Origin: Xanthomonas sp. SI
Lineage (GTDB): Bacteria; Pseudomonadota; Gammaproteobacteria; Xanthomonadales; Xanthomonadaceae
Assembly (NCBI RefSeq): GCF_014236855.1
Contig: NZ_CP051261.1
Location: 496,001-560,000, forward strand
Direction of reading: 5' to 3'
DNA: 64,000 nt
The position numbers were made by a program, and so were the translations under genes. The notes beneath the pieces were generated by a model. It did not search any database and had not been told where the DNA came from. It saw only the letters and a program-made list of their open reading frames with translations. Every line of letters starts with the position of its first letter. Within the stretch, counting starts at the first letter, position 1. Below, piece after piece: positions 46,559 to 58,254 of the stretch.

Positions 46559-46615
46559 CTCTGAATGTATAAGCACACTAAGAATTTAAGATGCGCCAGC
46601 ATTGAGGCTGGGGTA

Positions 46616-46632
46616 TGTTCTTTTAAAATTTG
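46616..46632 (+). promoter_or_regulatory. boxA-like sequence upstream of 23S
   Basis: TGTTCTTTTAAAATTTG resembles the second boxA found in rRNA spacer regions before 23S. Confidence 0.55.
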
Positions 46633-46685
46633 TGACGTAGCGAGCGTTTGAGATCAAACTATCTTGACGTGTCGTTGTGGCTAAG
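46631..46685 (+). other. 5' arm of the pre-23S processing stem
   Basis: TGTGACGTAGCGAGCGTTTG ... GACGTGTCGTTGTGGCTAAG is the reverse complement, with a few bulges, of 49697-49745 on the far side of 23S. The paired arms form the long RNase III substrate. A second stem closes directly at the mature ends (46764-46790 with 49656-49684). Confidence 0.75.
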
Positions 46686-46784
46686 GCGGGGACCTCGAGT
46701 CCCTAGAAATTGAGTCGTTATAGTTCGCGTCCGGGCTTTGTACCCCCGGACTCAGCATAGCTTGGAGGCAACTTCAGGTTATAT

Positions 46785-49664
<2,880 letters not shown>

Positions 49665-49696
49665 ATAACCTCAAGTTGCTTCCTCAAAAAGCAACC

Positions 49697-49745
49697 CTTA
49701 GCGCGACAACACGTCGATAGCTATCCAAATGCTCGCTACGTCACA
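49697..49745 (+). other. 3' arm of the pre-23S processing stem
   Basis: CTTAGCGCGACAACACGTCG ... GCTCGCTACGTCACA pairs with 46631-46685. Confidence 0.75.
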
Positions 49746-49838
49746 CCCTATGAGAGGCTGGCGCCCAATGCCGTCCTTCGACTCCGCACACATCCGTGCC
49801 TTGTTCGAATGACGCATCGCGGCGACACTCCAACCGTC

Positions 49839-49955
49839 TCCCTGGTGAAATTAGCGCTGTGGAACCACCCGATCCCATCCCGAACTCGGAAGTGAAACGC
49901 AGCTGCGCCGATGGTAGTGTGGCTCAAGCCATGCGAGAGTAGGTCATCGCCAGGG
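49839..49955 (+). rRNA. rrf: 5S ribosomal RNA
   Basis: About 117 nt, containing TTAGCGCTGTGGAACCACCC, CCGAACTCGGAAGTGAAAC and GATGGTAGTGTGGCTCAAGC. Both ends are inferred from alignment with the E. coli sequence. Confidence 0.95.
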
Positions 49956-49967
49956 GCTTTACCCCAA

Positions 49968-50000
49968 ATCCCCGTCCCACAAGGACGGGGATTTTTTATT
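49968..50000 (+). terminator. rrn terminator
   Basis: Stem ATCCCCGTCC/GGACGGGGAT with a 5-nt loop, followed by TTTTTTATT. A strong intrinsic terminator just after 5S; the ATCCCC stem also serves as the minus-strand 3' boundary of the PepSY gene. Confidence 0.9.
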
Positions 50001-50040
50001 GGGCGCAAAAAAAGCCGCAATACCTCAGTAAACCAATACC

Positions 50041-50226
50041 TCAGTCCCGCTCCGCGCTCACCACGCTCCCGTCCACAGGGTCCGCGTATACCTCCACCCG
50101 CTGGCCCGTCGCGCTGTGCGCCTGCGCTTGCCACAAACCGTCGTCGTACTTCACGTCGTGTACCTGCGTGTACCCCGCCGTCGTCAATGCCGCACGCACC
50201 TCTGCTTCGCTCAGCTTCGACGGCAC
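50041..50226 (-). CDS. PepSY-domain protein, probably 5'-truncated
   Basis: A 61-aa ORF forming a nearly complete PepSY domain: KLSEAEVRAALTTAGYTQVH, then DVKYDDGLWQAQAHSATGQR and VEVYADPVDGSVVSAERD. Such proteins are normally exported with a signal peptide of 20 residues or so. Here the frame stays open upstream but offers no ATG or hydrophobic signal (it reads ARGGRIYAEGVPSK), and a GTG at 50226 is the only start. It looks like a gene that has lost its N-terminus. Confidence 0.6.
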   Translation of the reverse strand: MPSKLSEAEVRAALTTAGYTQVHDVKYDDGLWQAQAHSATGQRVEVYADPVDGSVVSAERD

Positions 50227-50773
50227 TCCTTCCGCGTAAATACGACCCCCGCGTGCGCCGATCGCGCTGGCCGACCTGAGGCATCTGCAGCGCCATGTTC
50301 GGAATCGGATGCCGGAGACCTGTGCTTGCAGGGGCCGGACGCCAACTCGGCGCTACGCCGAATCTCCGTTTCCATTGTTTCGTGCTTCTTAATCGTGGCA
50401 GGCCGGTTTCAGCGGTGCTCTCGTTTCTGCGTTGCGTACGCTTCCAGCTCCAACGGCATGGATAAGTACGCATTACGCTTCCATCCTCGGCTTGGGGCTT
50501 CGGTCTTCCATTGCCGTTGTGTGCGCCAGATCGATATGGTCCTCGCGCTCGAAGCTTGCCCTTGAGACCGATCCGAGCGATCCGGCGACGGCGCCCCCGG
50601 TTCGCTAGCCTGCCCGCCACGATGGTTCGCTCCGTTCCATCAGCGATGCGCGCTTTTAATGCACCGCGGCTTAGACTTTTCGACTGCTGCGCCAGCCGGC
50701 TTTGACCTGCGCTGTCGGCTCCGACGACATCGGAGCGCCGCTATCCCTTCCCCCGTCACGAGAGAACTCTCCC
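50227..50773. other. Non-coding region between PepSY and alcohol dehydrogenase genes
   Basis: About 547 bp. I could not translate the lost start of the PepSY gene from it. A small hairpin GCTCCGACGACATCGGAGC at about 50718-50736 lies 40 bp before the dehydrogenase ATG and might be a regulatory site. Otherwise nothing recognisable. Confidence 0.5.
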
Positions 50774-51841
50774 ATGAGCCAAGCCAATGGATACGCCGCA
50801 CTGGCGTCCGATCAGCCGCTGACCCCTTACGCGTTCGAGCGCCGTGCGACCGGGCCGCAGGACGTCAGCATCGAGATCCTCTACTGCGGCGTTTGCCATT
50901 CCGACCTGCATACGGCACGCAACGAATGGCAGAACACCCAATACCCGTCCGTGCCAGGACACGAAATCGTCGGCCGCGTGACCGCGGTCGGCGACCAGGT
51001 CGAGGCCTTCAAGGTCGGCGACCTGGCCGGCGTCGGTTGCATGGTCGATAGCTGCCGGCATTGCGCGTCCTGCGCGGACGGCGAAGAGCAGTATTGCGAA
51101 AACGGCTTCGTCGGCACCTACAACGGTCCGATGTTCGGTGGCGAGAACACCTATGGCGGTTACTCCGACCATATCGTGGTCGACCAGAAGTACGTGCTGC
51201 AGATCCGCCATGCCGAAAAGGACCTGGCCGCGGTGGCGCCGCTGCTGTGCGCCGGTATCACCACCTATTCGCCGCTGAACCACTGGAAGGTGGGGCCGGG
51301 CAAGAAGGTCGGCATCGTCGGCCTGGGCGGTCTCGGCCATATGGGCGTGAAGATCGCGCACGCGATGGGAGCGCATGTGGTGCTGTTCACGACCTCGGCG
51401 AACAAGAAGGAGGATGCGCTGCGTCTGGGCGCCGACGAAGTGGTGGTGTCCAAGCTGCCGGAGGAGATGGCGGCGCACACCAACAGCTTCGACTTCATCC
51501 TCAATACCGTCGCTGCCTCGCATGACCTGGATGCCTTCCTGACCTTGCTCAAGCGCGACGGCACGATGACGCTGGTCGGCGCGCCCGCCGAGCCGCATCC
51601 GTCGCCGACGGTGTTCAACCTGATCATGAAGCGCCGGCAGTTGGCCGGCTCGCTGATCGGCGGCATCCGCGAGACCCAGGAAATGCTCGATTTCTGCGCG
51701 AAGCACGGCATCGTGTCGGACATCGAGACGATCGAGATGGCGCAGATCAACGAGGCCTACGAGCGCATGCTCAAGGGCGACGTGAAGTATCGTTTCGTCA
51801 TCGACATGGCCAGCCTGGAGAACGCCAAGCAGGCCGCTTGA
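50774..51841 (+). CDS. Zinc-dependent alcohol dehydrogenase (YahK/CAD-like)
   Basis: A 355-aa medium-chain dehydrogenase. Catalytic zinc ligands in CGVCHSDLH and GHEIVGRV, structural zinc cysteines CRHCASC and CENGF region, and NADP-type Rossmann motif GIVGLGGLGHMGVKIAHAMG. It belongs to the cinnamyl-alcohol dehydrogenase-like group, which reduces a range of aldehydes with NADPH. Isolated, with its own terminator downstream, so a detoxification role under its own control is likely. Confidence 0.9.
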   Translation: MSQANGYAALASDQPLTPYAFERRATGPQDVSIEILYCGVCHSDLHTARNEWQNTQYPSVPGHEIVGRVTAVGDQVEAFKVGDLAGVGCMVDSCRHCASCADGEEQYCENGFVGTYNGPMFGGENTYGGYSDHIVVDQKYVLQIRHAEKDLAAVAPLLCAGITTYSPLNHWKVGPGKKVGIVGLGGLGHMGVKIAHAMGAHVVLFTTSANKKEDALRLGADEVVVSKLPEEMAAHTNSFDFILNTVAASHDLDAFLTLLKRDGTMTLVGAPAEPHPSPTVFNLIMKRRQLAGSLIGGIRETQEMLDFCAKHGIVSDIETIEMAQINEAYERMLKGDVKYRFVIDMASLENAKQAA

Positions 51842-52212
51842 TGCGGCGTGGCCGGCCGCGCGAGGATGCGGTCGGCCATGCGCGATCGATGGGCAATGTT
51901 CGACGATACGCCTGGGCACGCGAGTGCCCAGGCGTTTTTTTATGCGCGTCGTGTGTGATGACCTTGCGTTGGAGCGCCTTGCTTTTCCATGGTTACAAGG
52001 CAACGAAACGTGTAGGGCAACGCTGGGAGAGACCAAGGCCCCATCCGTTGCGACAGGCCACACCGGTAAATGCCTGTCGCGGCTGAAGCCGCTCCTACAG
52101 GGAAGCGGAGCGTCGGGCATCAGCGGCGATGGTCGAAGCCATGCGGAATGGGATGAAACGACAACGGCGCCGCAGCGCCGTTGTCGTGACATCGCAAGAA
52201 CGCGTCAGCCGA
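51842..52212. other. Intergenic region with terminator and one hairpin repeat
   Basis: About 370 bp between two convergent genes. A terminator at 51909-51941 and a hairpin repeat at 52077-52100 (TGTCGCGGCTGAAGCCGCTC) are the only features noted. Confidence 0.6.
51909..51941 (+). terminator. Intrinsic terminator after alcohol dehydrogenase
   Basis: An 11-bp stem CGCCTGGGCAC/GTGCCCAGGCG with a GCGA tetraloop, followed by seven T. Very strong. Confidence 0.92.
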
Positions 52213-53943
52213 TCATTTGCCAGGCGTGGCCGGCGCCTGCTTGGCATTGCCCATCATGCTGTCGCGGGCGGCCTTGAACGGATTGTCCTGATACCAGTTG
52301 GGCCACGCGTCGCCCGCGGCCAATCCCTTGCCGACGCCGTAGACGGCCTGCAGGTCGTCCATCACCCCGTCGAGCTTCCAGGTCGCCGGATCGTACTGGT
52401 CGGCGGGCGTGTGGTAGCGGTGCTTGCCGTAGTCCTCGGCAGCGCGCTTGCCGGCATCGATGCCACCGTCGACCAGATCTTCGCCGCCATCGATGTACAG
52501 CGCCGGCACGCCGGCCTTGGCGAAGTTGAAGTGATCGGAGCGGAAGTAGAAGCCGCTCTGCGGCGAGGACTCGGCATGCAGCACGCGGCCCTGCGCGGCG
52601 GCGATCGGCTTGAGCAGGTCCTCCAGTTCGGAGCTGCCGAAACCGTTGACCACCAGATCCTTGGCGCGGCCGGCGACCGGCATCGCATCGAGGTTGATGA
52701 CGCCGGCGATCTTGTTCAACGGGAAGGTCGGGTGGGCGACGTAGTACTTGGAACCGAGCAGGCCCGACTCCTCCAGCGTCACTGCGAGGAACACCACCGA
52801 GCGTTCCGGCTTCGGTTGCTGGTGCACGAACGCGTCGGCGATTTCGAGGATGCCAGCGACGCCGGTCGCGTTGTCGACCGCACCGTTGTAGATGTTGTCG
52901 CCGCTCTCGCCCTCGTGCTTGCCCAGGTGGTCCCAGTGCGCCATGTACAGCACCGCTTCATCGGCGCGGCTGCCGCCGGGCAGCACGCCGACCACGTTGC
53001 GCGATTTCTTTTCGGAAATCGTGCTCTTCAGGTCCACCGACAGCTTGGCCTTCAGCGGCACCGGCTTGAAGCCGCGCTTGCTCGCGTCCTTGTAGGCCTG
53101 GTCCAGATCCAGTCCGGCGTCGGCGAACAACTGCTTGGCGGCCTGCGCGGTGATCCAGCCCTGTGCCGGGATGCGCGGTTCCGGGTCGTCCTTGGCCGGC
53201 AGGTCGTACTGCGCGCCGGACCAGGAGTTCTTCACCACGTCCCAGCCGTAGCTGGCGCCGGGAGTGTCGTGCACGATCAGCGCGGCGGCCGCGCCCTTGC
53301 GCGCGGCTTCCTCGAACTTGTAGGTCCAGCGCCCGTAGTAGGTCATGCGCTTGCCTTCGAACAGCGCGCCGTCCTCGGTGTGGAAGCCGGGGTCGTTGAC
53401 GAACATCACCACCGTCTTGCCCTTCCAATCCTGGTCGGCGTAGTCGTTCCACTTCTGCTCGGGCGCGTCCACGCCGTAGCCGACGAACACCATATCGCTG
53501 GCGTCGATCTTGACCTCGGTCTGGCCGGTGCGGGTGCCGATCACCATGTCGGTGCCGAACTTCAGTTCGCGCGGCTTGCCGTTCTGCTCGAGCTTCAGCG
53601 TGGTGTTCGGGTCGGCCGTGGTCTCGGTCATCGCCACGTCCTGGAACCAACTGTCGCCGTTGCCCGGCTGCAGGCCGATGCGCTGCATCTGGTCGCGGAT
53701 ATACGAAACCGTCTTCTCTTCGCCCGCCGTGCCGGGGCCGCGGCCTTCGAACGTGTCCGAGGACAGGGTCTTGACCAGTTCGCCGAAGTCGGCCGGCGTG
53801 ATGTCGGGAGAAAAGGCGTGGCCCGCGGCGGCCACCGGAGCGGGCGCGGGCGGCGCGGCATCGGCGGCCGGGGCCGGCGTCTCGCGCTTGCACGCGGTCA
53901 GCGCGGCCGCGGCGGCCAGGCACAGCACAAGCTTGCGGGACAT
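52213..53943 (-). CDS. M28-family metallopeptidase lipoprotein
   Basis: A 576-aa exported peptidase with lipobox LTAC (Cys18), then a Pro/Ala-rich linker. A PA-like domain (about 150-290) is inserted before the M28 catalytic core. The zinc ligands and catalytic acid are visible: His in HWDHLG, Asp in VDNATG, Glu-Glu in LEESG, Asp in NLDAMP and His in YHTPAD. Likely an aminopeptidase of the periplasm or outer surface. It lies downstream of the VNG-repeat gene on the same strand. Confidence 0.9.
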   Translation of the reverse strand: MSRKLVLCLAAAAALTACKRETPAPAADAAPPAPAPVAAAGHAFSPDITPADFGELVKTLSSDTFEGRGPGTAGEEKTVSYIRDQMQRIGLQPGNGDSWFQDVAMTETTADPNTTLKLEQNGKPRELKFGTDMVIGTRTGQTEVKIDASDMVFVGYGVDAPEQKWNDYADQDWKGKTVVMFVNDPGFHTEDGALFEGKRMTYYGRWTYKFEEAARKGAAAALIVHDTPGASYGWDVVKNSWSGAQYDLPAKDDPEPRIPAQGWITAQAAKQLFADAGLDLDQAYKDASKRGFKPVPLKAKLSVDLKSTISEKKSRNVVGVLPGGSRADEAVLYMAHWDHLGKHEGESGDNIYNGAVDNATGVAGILEIADAFVHQQPKPERSVVFLAVTLEESGLLGSKYYVAHPTFPLNKIAGVINLDAMPVAGRAKDLVVNGFGSSELEDLLKPIAAAQGRVLHAESSPQSGFYFRSDHFNFAKAGVPALYIDGGEDLVDGGIDAGKRAAEDYGKHRYHTPADQYDPATWKLDGVMDDLQAVYGVGKGLAAGDAWPNWYQDNPFKAARDSMMGNAKQAPATPGK

Positions 53944-54027
53944 GGGGGCTCCTGGGGTGTGAGGAATCCCGATTCTATAGGCAAGTCCCGCGCGCGCGCC
54001 GCCGGCAGTGCGGGCGGCGCGGCCGGA

Positions 54028-54690
54028 TCAATTCTCCGGCGCGGTGTCGCCGTCGAACGGCTGCGCGGTGGCGCCGCTGATCGGGCCGGTCTTCGCGCTG
54101 CGGTGCACGTACAGGGTCACGTCGCGCTCGAAATGCAGCGGTCCGTCGATCACCGCGCGCGGGCCGATGATGATGCGCGGCTTGCGCGTCGGCTTGAACG
54201 AGATGCTGAAGCTCGGCTTCTTGATCTCGATGCCGCCGCCGAGGTGCGAGTCGTGTCCGACGGTGATGTCGCCGTTGACCGTCTCGATGCCGCCTTCCAG
54301 TTGCGTGGCGACCAGGCCGATGCTGCCGTTGACGCTCTCCACGCTGCCGCCGATGCGGCCGCCGCGGTCGACGAAGATGCCGCCGTTGACCGTCTCGATG
54401 GACTTGGAAATCTGCACCTGCGAGCCCACGCGGATGCCGCCGTTGACTGTGGACAGGCCGCCGGTCTGCGCGTTGTCCGCGATCTTGAGGCCGCCGTTGA
54501 CGGTTTCCACGTCGCCGACGCTGGCGCCGGATTCGACGGTGATGCCGCCGTTCACGGTTTCCAGGTCGCCGTACTGCTTGCCGGATTCGGCGGTGATGCT
54601 GCCGTTGACCTTGCTGATGCCTTCTGCGGCCAGGGCCGGGCCGGCGGCCAGGGCCAGCGCCAACAGGACCGATACATGCGTACGCTTCAT
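54028..54690 (-). CDS. Exported VNG-repeat protein
   Basis: A 220-aa protein with signal peptide (MKRTHVSVLLALALAAGPAL, cleavage after AAEG). It has about seven tandem repeats of 18-20 aa centred on TVNGGI/SVNGSI (EGISKVNGSITAESG, ETVNGGITVESG, ETVNGGLKIADNA, and so on). The periodic GGI pattern and short turns suggest a right-handed beta-helix or solenoid, as in polymer-forming or DUF4097-like proteins. The C-terminal 60 residues (RKPRIIIGPRAVIDGPLHFE) differ. Divergent from envC. Function unknown. Confidence 0.75.
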   Translation of the reverse strand: MKRTHVSVLLALALAAGPALAAEGISKVNGSITAESGKQYGDLETVNGGITVESGASVGDVETVNGGLKIADNAQTGGLSTVNGGIRVGSQVQISKSIETVNGGIFVDRGGRIGGSVESVNGSIGLVATQLEGGIETVNGDITVGHDSHLGGGIEIKKPSFSISFKPTRKPRIIIGPRAVIDGPLHFERDVTLYVHRSAKTGPISGATAQPFDGDTAPEN

Positions 54691-54779
54691 CACCCACCTC
54701 CGGACGCCAGCCAGTCGCGGCACCTACTTGTGCGGCGATCACAACACGCTTCGCTACAATCCGCACCTGCCTGAAGTCA

Positions 54780-56105
54780 TTGGACCAGCCCTTGCCCGCA
54801 ACCGCCTCCGCTTCGTTGCGCCCCGCCTCGCCTACCGCGTCGGGGCGGCGCCTGCGCGCGCCCCGGCACGCGGCAACGAGGTGGCTGGCGGGGTCGGTAT
54901 TGCTGCTGATCGCGACTCTGGCGCTGGCGCAGAACCCGCGCGAGGCCGAGCGCCGTCTGGAGAAGGTGCGCGGCGAGCTGAAGAGCGTGGCCGAGGAGCG
55001 GCGCGAACTGGAAGGCAAGCGCGGCGATGCCGCGCGCCAGCTGCGCGATGCCGACGAGAAGGTGGCCACCACCGGGCGCAGCCTGGCGCAGACCCAGCAG
55101 GCGCTGCAGCAGCACCAGCAGACCCTGGCCGAACTGGAGCGCAAGCGCGACACGCTGCGCAACGGCCTGGTGCGGCAGCGTGCCGAACTGGCGCAACTGC
55201 TGCGCGCGGCTTATGCGATCGGCGGCAATGCGCCATTGAAGCTGCTGTTGGCGCAGGACCGGGTGGCCGACGCCAACCGCTTGCTGGCCTATCACCGCTA
55301 TCTGCAGCGCGAACGCGCGCAGCGCATCGCGTCGCTGACCCATGAGCTGCAGGCGCTGGAACAGGTGCAGCGCGAGGTCGCGGCAAAGCGGCAACAGCTC
55401 AGCGCGGCGCAGCGCCAGCAGCAGGAACAGGCGGCAGCGCTGCAGCGCGACCGCAAGCAGCGCGCCAGCCTGGTGTCCGAACTGGACGAGCGCTACCAGG
55501 ACCGCAGCGAGCGCGAGAAGGCGCTGGGCCAGGACGCCAAGGCGCTGGAAACGTTGCTGGCCAATCTGCGTGCGGCGGCGGCGCGGGCCGAGGCCGAGCG
55601 GCGTGCCGCCGCCAAGCGCGCGGCGGCCGAGCAGGCCGCGCAGGCCAAGGCCGCGGCGAAGAATCCGTCGCGCGGCGGCAGCAAGGTGCCGCCCAAGGTG
55701 GTGGCCTCGGCGCCCGCGCTGAAGGTCGGCGGCCTGGGCTGGCCGTTGTCCGGCGATCTGATCGCGCGCTACGGCGGCAAGCTGCCCGACGGACGCACCA
55801 GCAACGGCGTGCTGATCGCCGCGCCGGCCGGCAGCACGATCACCGCCGTGGCCGACGGCACGGTGGTGTTCTCCGACTGGATGACCGGTTACGGCATGAT
55901 CCTGATCGTGGACCACGGCAACGGCTACATGAGCCTGTACGCGCACAACGACACGCTGTTGCGCGATCCCGGCGCGCGGGTCAAGCGCGGCGATGCGGTG
56001 GCCAAGGTCGGCAATTCCGGCGGCCAGGGGCGCCCGGCGCTGTATTTCGAATTGCGCCGCAACGGCCAGCCGGTGGATCCGTCGTCGTGGCTGCAACGGC
56101 GCTGA
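54780..56105 (+). CDS. envC: EnvC-type murein hydrolase activator
   Basis: A 441-aa exported protein: an N-terminal hydrophobic segment (about 35-50), a coiled coil (50-250), an Ala/Lys-rich linker and a degenerate LytM domain. The catalytic zinc ligands are missing: SNGVL at 341-345 replaces HxxxD, and ALYFE at 420-424 replaces HLHFE. This is the EnvC pattern: an inactive LytM that activates AmiA/AmiB at the septum. Starts at TTG 54780. Upstream of the S41 protease gene, as in many gammaproteobacteria. Confidence 0.9.
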   Translation: MDQPLPATASASLRPASPTASGRRLRAPRHAATRWLAGSVLLLIATLALAQNPREAERRLEKVRGELKSVAEERRELEGKRGDAARQLRDADEKVATTGRSLAQTQQALQQHQQTLAELERKRDTLRNGLVRQRAELAQLLRAAYAIGGNAPLKLLLAQDRVADANRLLAYHRYLQRERAQRIASLTHELQALEQVQREVAAKRQQLSAAQRQQQEQAAALQRDRKQRASLVSELDERYQDRSEREKALGQDAKALETLLANLRAAAARAEAERRAAAKRAAAEQAAQAKAAAKNPSRGGSKVPPKVVASAPALKVGGLGWPLSGDLIARYGGKLPDGRTSNGVLIAAPAGSTITAVADGTVVFSDWMTGYGMILIVDHGNGYMSLYAHNDTLLRDPGARVKRGDAVAKVGNSGGQGRPALYFELRRNGQPVDPSSWLQRR

Positions 56106-56210
56106 AGGCCGCCGCGGCGGGGCATTCAACGCGAATTTAGCCTGGCTTCGCGCATAATCCGGACAGCTGCGCCGTGCACGGCGCAGGCCATCCCCTAATC
56201 GGAGTGCTTC

Positions 56211-57713
56211 ATGCGCGTAGTTCTGTCCGCTGCCCTGTTGCTTGCTCTGGCGCCGCTGCCGTCGATGGCGCAGAGCGCCGGCGAACAGACGCCCTCGGCC
56301 CCCACCGCCAGCGCCGACGATCCGGATGCCACCGAATCGGCCACCTCGCGCGTGCCGTTGGACGAGATCCGCCGCTACGTGGCGGTGTACAACGCGGTGA
56401 AGGAAGCCTACGTCGATCCGGTCGACGACAAGAAACTCATGCAGTCGGCGATCCGCGGCCTGCTGCTCGACCTGGATCCGCACAGCACCTATTTCAGCAA
56501 GGAAGACGCCGAGGCCTTCGACGAACAGGCCACCGGCGCCTACGACGGCATCGGCGTGGAACTGCTGCAGCTGCCGGACAACACGCTGAAGGTGGTGTCG
56601 CCGATCGACGACACGCCGGCCGCGCGCGCCGGTGTGCGCTCGGGCGACATCATCGTCGCCATCGACGGCAAGCCGATCAGCGCGGTCAAGGCGATGGAGC
56701 CGTTGCGCGGCGAATCGGGCAGCAAGGTGGTGCTGACCATCGTCCGCGAGAAGCTGGACAAGCCGTTCGACGTGACCTTGACCCGGCAGACCATCCGCGT
56801 GGCCAGCGTGCGCAGCCGCATGCTCGAGCCGGGTTACGGCTACATCCGCATCAGCACCTTCCAGGCCGATACCGGCGCGGACTTCCACAAGCAGCTGCAG
56901 CAGTTGCAGGCGCAGTCCGGCGGCAAGCTGCGCGGCCTGGTGCTGGACCTGCGCAGCAATCCCGGCGGCCTGTTGACCTCGGCGGTGCAGGTGGCCGACG
57001 ACCTGCTCGACAAGGGCACCATCGTGACCACGCGCGGGCGCATCTCGGTCAGCGATTCCAAGTTCGACGCCACGCCCGGCGACCTGCTCAACGGCGCGCC
57101 GATGGTCGCGCTGGTCGATGCCGGATCGGCCAGCGCCTCGGAAGTGCTGGCCGGTGCGCTGCGCGACAACAAGCGCGCGCGCATCGTCGGCAGCCGCACC
57201 TTCGGCAAGGGCTCGGTGCAGACCGTGCTGCCGCTGGACAACGGCGATTCGGTCAAGCTGACCACAGCGCGCTACTACACGCCCAGCGGCAAGTCGATCC
57301 AGGCCAGCGGCATCGTGCCGGAGGTGGTGCTGCGTCCGGAAGAGAGCAAGCAGGACGCGGACAAGCCGGCGGTGCTGGCCGACTACAGCGAAGCGACGCT
57401 GCCCGGCCACCTGCACGGCGACGACGAAGGCGCCGAGGGCTATAGCGCCGGCGACGTGCTGCCCGGCGACGCGCCGATCGCACAGGCGCTGGCCGAACTG
57501 AAGCAGCCCGGCGCGGTGGCCAGGGCCGCTGCGGCCAAGCAGGCCAAGGCGAAGCCGAAGGCGGCTGCGCCGACTGCGGCGAAGCCGGCGACGCTCGCGC
57601 CCAAGAGCGTGGCACCGAAGACCGAAGCGCCGAAGGCCGACATGCCGGCCGCAGAGACGCCGAAGGCCGATCCGCCCAAGACCGACACGCCGACGCCGCC
57701 TTCGGGCGACTGA
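56211..57713 (+). CDS. S41 C-terminal processing peptidase
   Basis: A 500-aa exported protease: signal peptide to about residue 21, PDZ domain (about 115-190), and the S41 catalytic core with GSASASE (305-311) holding the nucleophile serine and FGKGSVQ (331-337) with the general-base lysine Lys333. A Lys/Ala/Pro-rich tail (ending TPTPPSGD) is low complexity. It may trim penicillin-binding proteins or lipoproteins. Next to envC in the envC-ctp arrangement. Confidence 0.9.
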   Translation: MRVVLSAALLLALAPLPSMAQSAGEQTPSAPTASADDPDATESATSRVPLDEIRRYVAVYNAVKEAYVDPVDDKKLMQSAIRGLLLDLDPHSTYFSKEDAEAFDEQATGAYDGIGVELLQLPDNTLKVVSPIDDTPAARAGVRSGDIIVAIDGKPISAVKAMEPLRGESGSKVVLTIVREKLDKPFDVTLTRQTIRVASVRSRMLEPGYGYIRISTFQADTGADFHKQLQQLQAQSGGKLRGLVLDLRSNPGGLLTSAVQVADDLLDKGTIVTTRGRISVSDSKFDATPGDLLNGAPMVALVDAGSASASEVLAGALRDNKRARIVGSRTFGKGSVQTVLPLDNGDSVKLTTARYYTPSGKSIQASGIVPEVVLRPEESKQDADKPAVLADYSEATLPGHLHGDDEGAEGYSAGDVLPGDAPIAQALAELKQPGAVARAAAAKQAKAKPKAAAPTAAKPATLAPKSVAPKTEAPKADMPAAETPKADPPKTDTPTPPSGD

Positions 57714-57766
57714 CGCGGCGGCGGCGGTCGCACCACGCCGCGCAGTTCGATCCGGACGCTATCCAC

Positions 57767-57836
57767 TGTAGGAGCGGCTTCAGCCGCGACCGGGCGTTAC
57801 CGGTAACGTCCGGTCGCGGCTGAAGCCGCTCCTACA
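57767..57836. repeat. Near-perfect inverted pair of hairpin repeats
   Basis: TGTAGGAGCGGCTTCAGCC and its inverse GGCTGAAGCCGCTCCTACA are separated by CGCGACCGGGCGTTACCGGT AACGTCCGGTCGCG, itself palindromic. The full 70-bp sequence is one long palindrome between convergent ctp and DUF1820. Confidence 0.88.
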
Positions 57837-57893
57837 AAATCACTGGGCGCCGATAGCGGCGCGGCGCTGACCGGCACTCTCACCCGTATGCGC

Positions 57894-58214
57894 TCAGCGC
57901 GGTTTGCCCGGCATCGGGAACGGGGTGATCACCTTTTCGCCGGTGGCCGCGTCGCGGATCGCGGACTGGCCCTTCTTTTCTACTTCCTCGATACGCACGA
58001 TGCTCTGCATCGGCAGGTGCAGCATCTTGGTGTCGCCGAACTCCTCGCGCAGGCGTTCTTCGGTGGGATCGACCACCAGGCCGTCGTGCAGGTCGAACAC
58101 CAGCCCGCCGATCTCGCTGAAGCCCCACAGGTGACTGCTGCCCACGTGCTGCGCGTACAGCTCGTACACCTTGCCGTGGTTGAGGAACGTCACTTTGTAC
58201 AGGGACTTGGCCAT
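57894..58214 (-). CDS. DUF1820 family protein
   Basis: A 106-aa protein well conserved in gammaproteobacteria: KVTFLNHGKVYELYAQHVG, SSHLWGFSEIGGLVFDLHDG, LVVDPTEERLREEFGDT and IVRIEEVEKKGQSAI. No known function. It lies 40 bp downstream of the rhomboid gene on the same strand. Confidence 0.87.
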   Translation of the reverse strand: MAKSLYKVTFLNHGKVYELYAQHVGSSHLWGFSEIGGLVFDLHDGLVVDPTEERLREEFGDTKMLHLPMQSIVRIEEVEKKGQSAIRDAATGEKVITPFPMPGKPR

Positions 58215-58254
58215 GCGCGAAGTATAGAGCGCGCCCGCGCCGCGGCGTGGCGGG

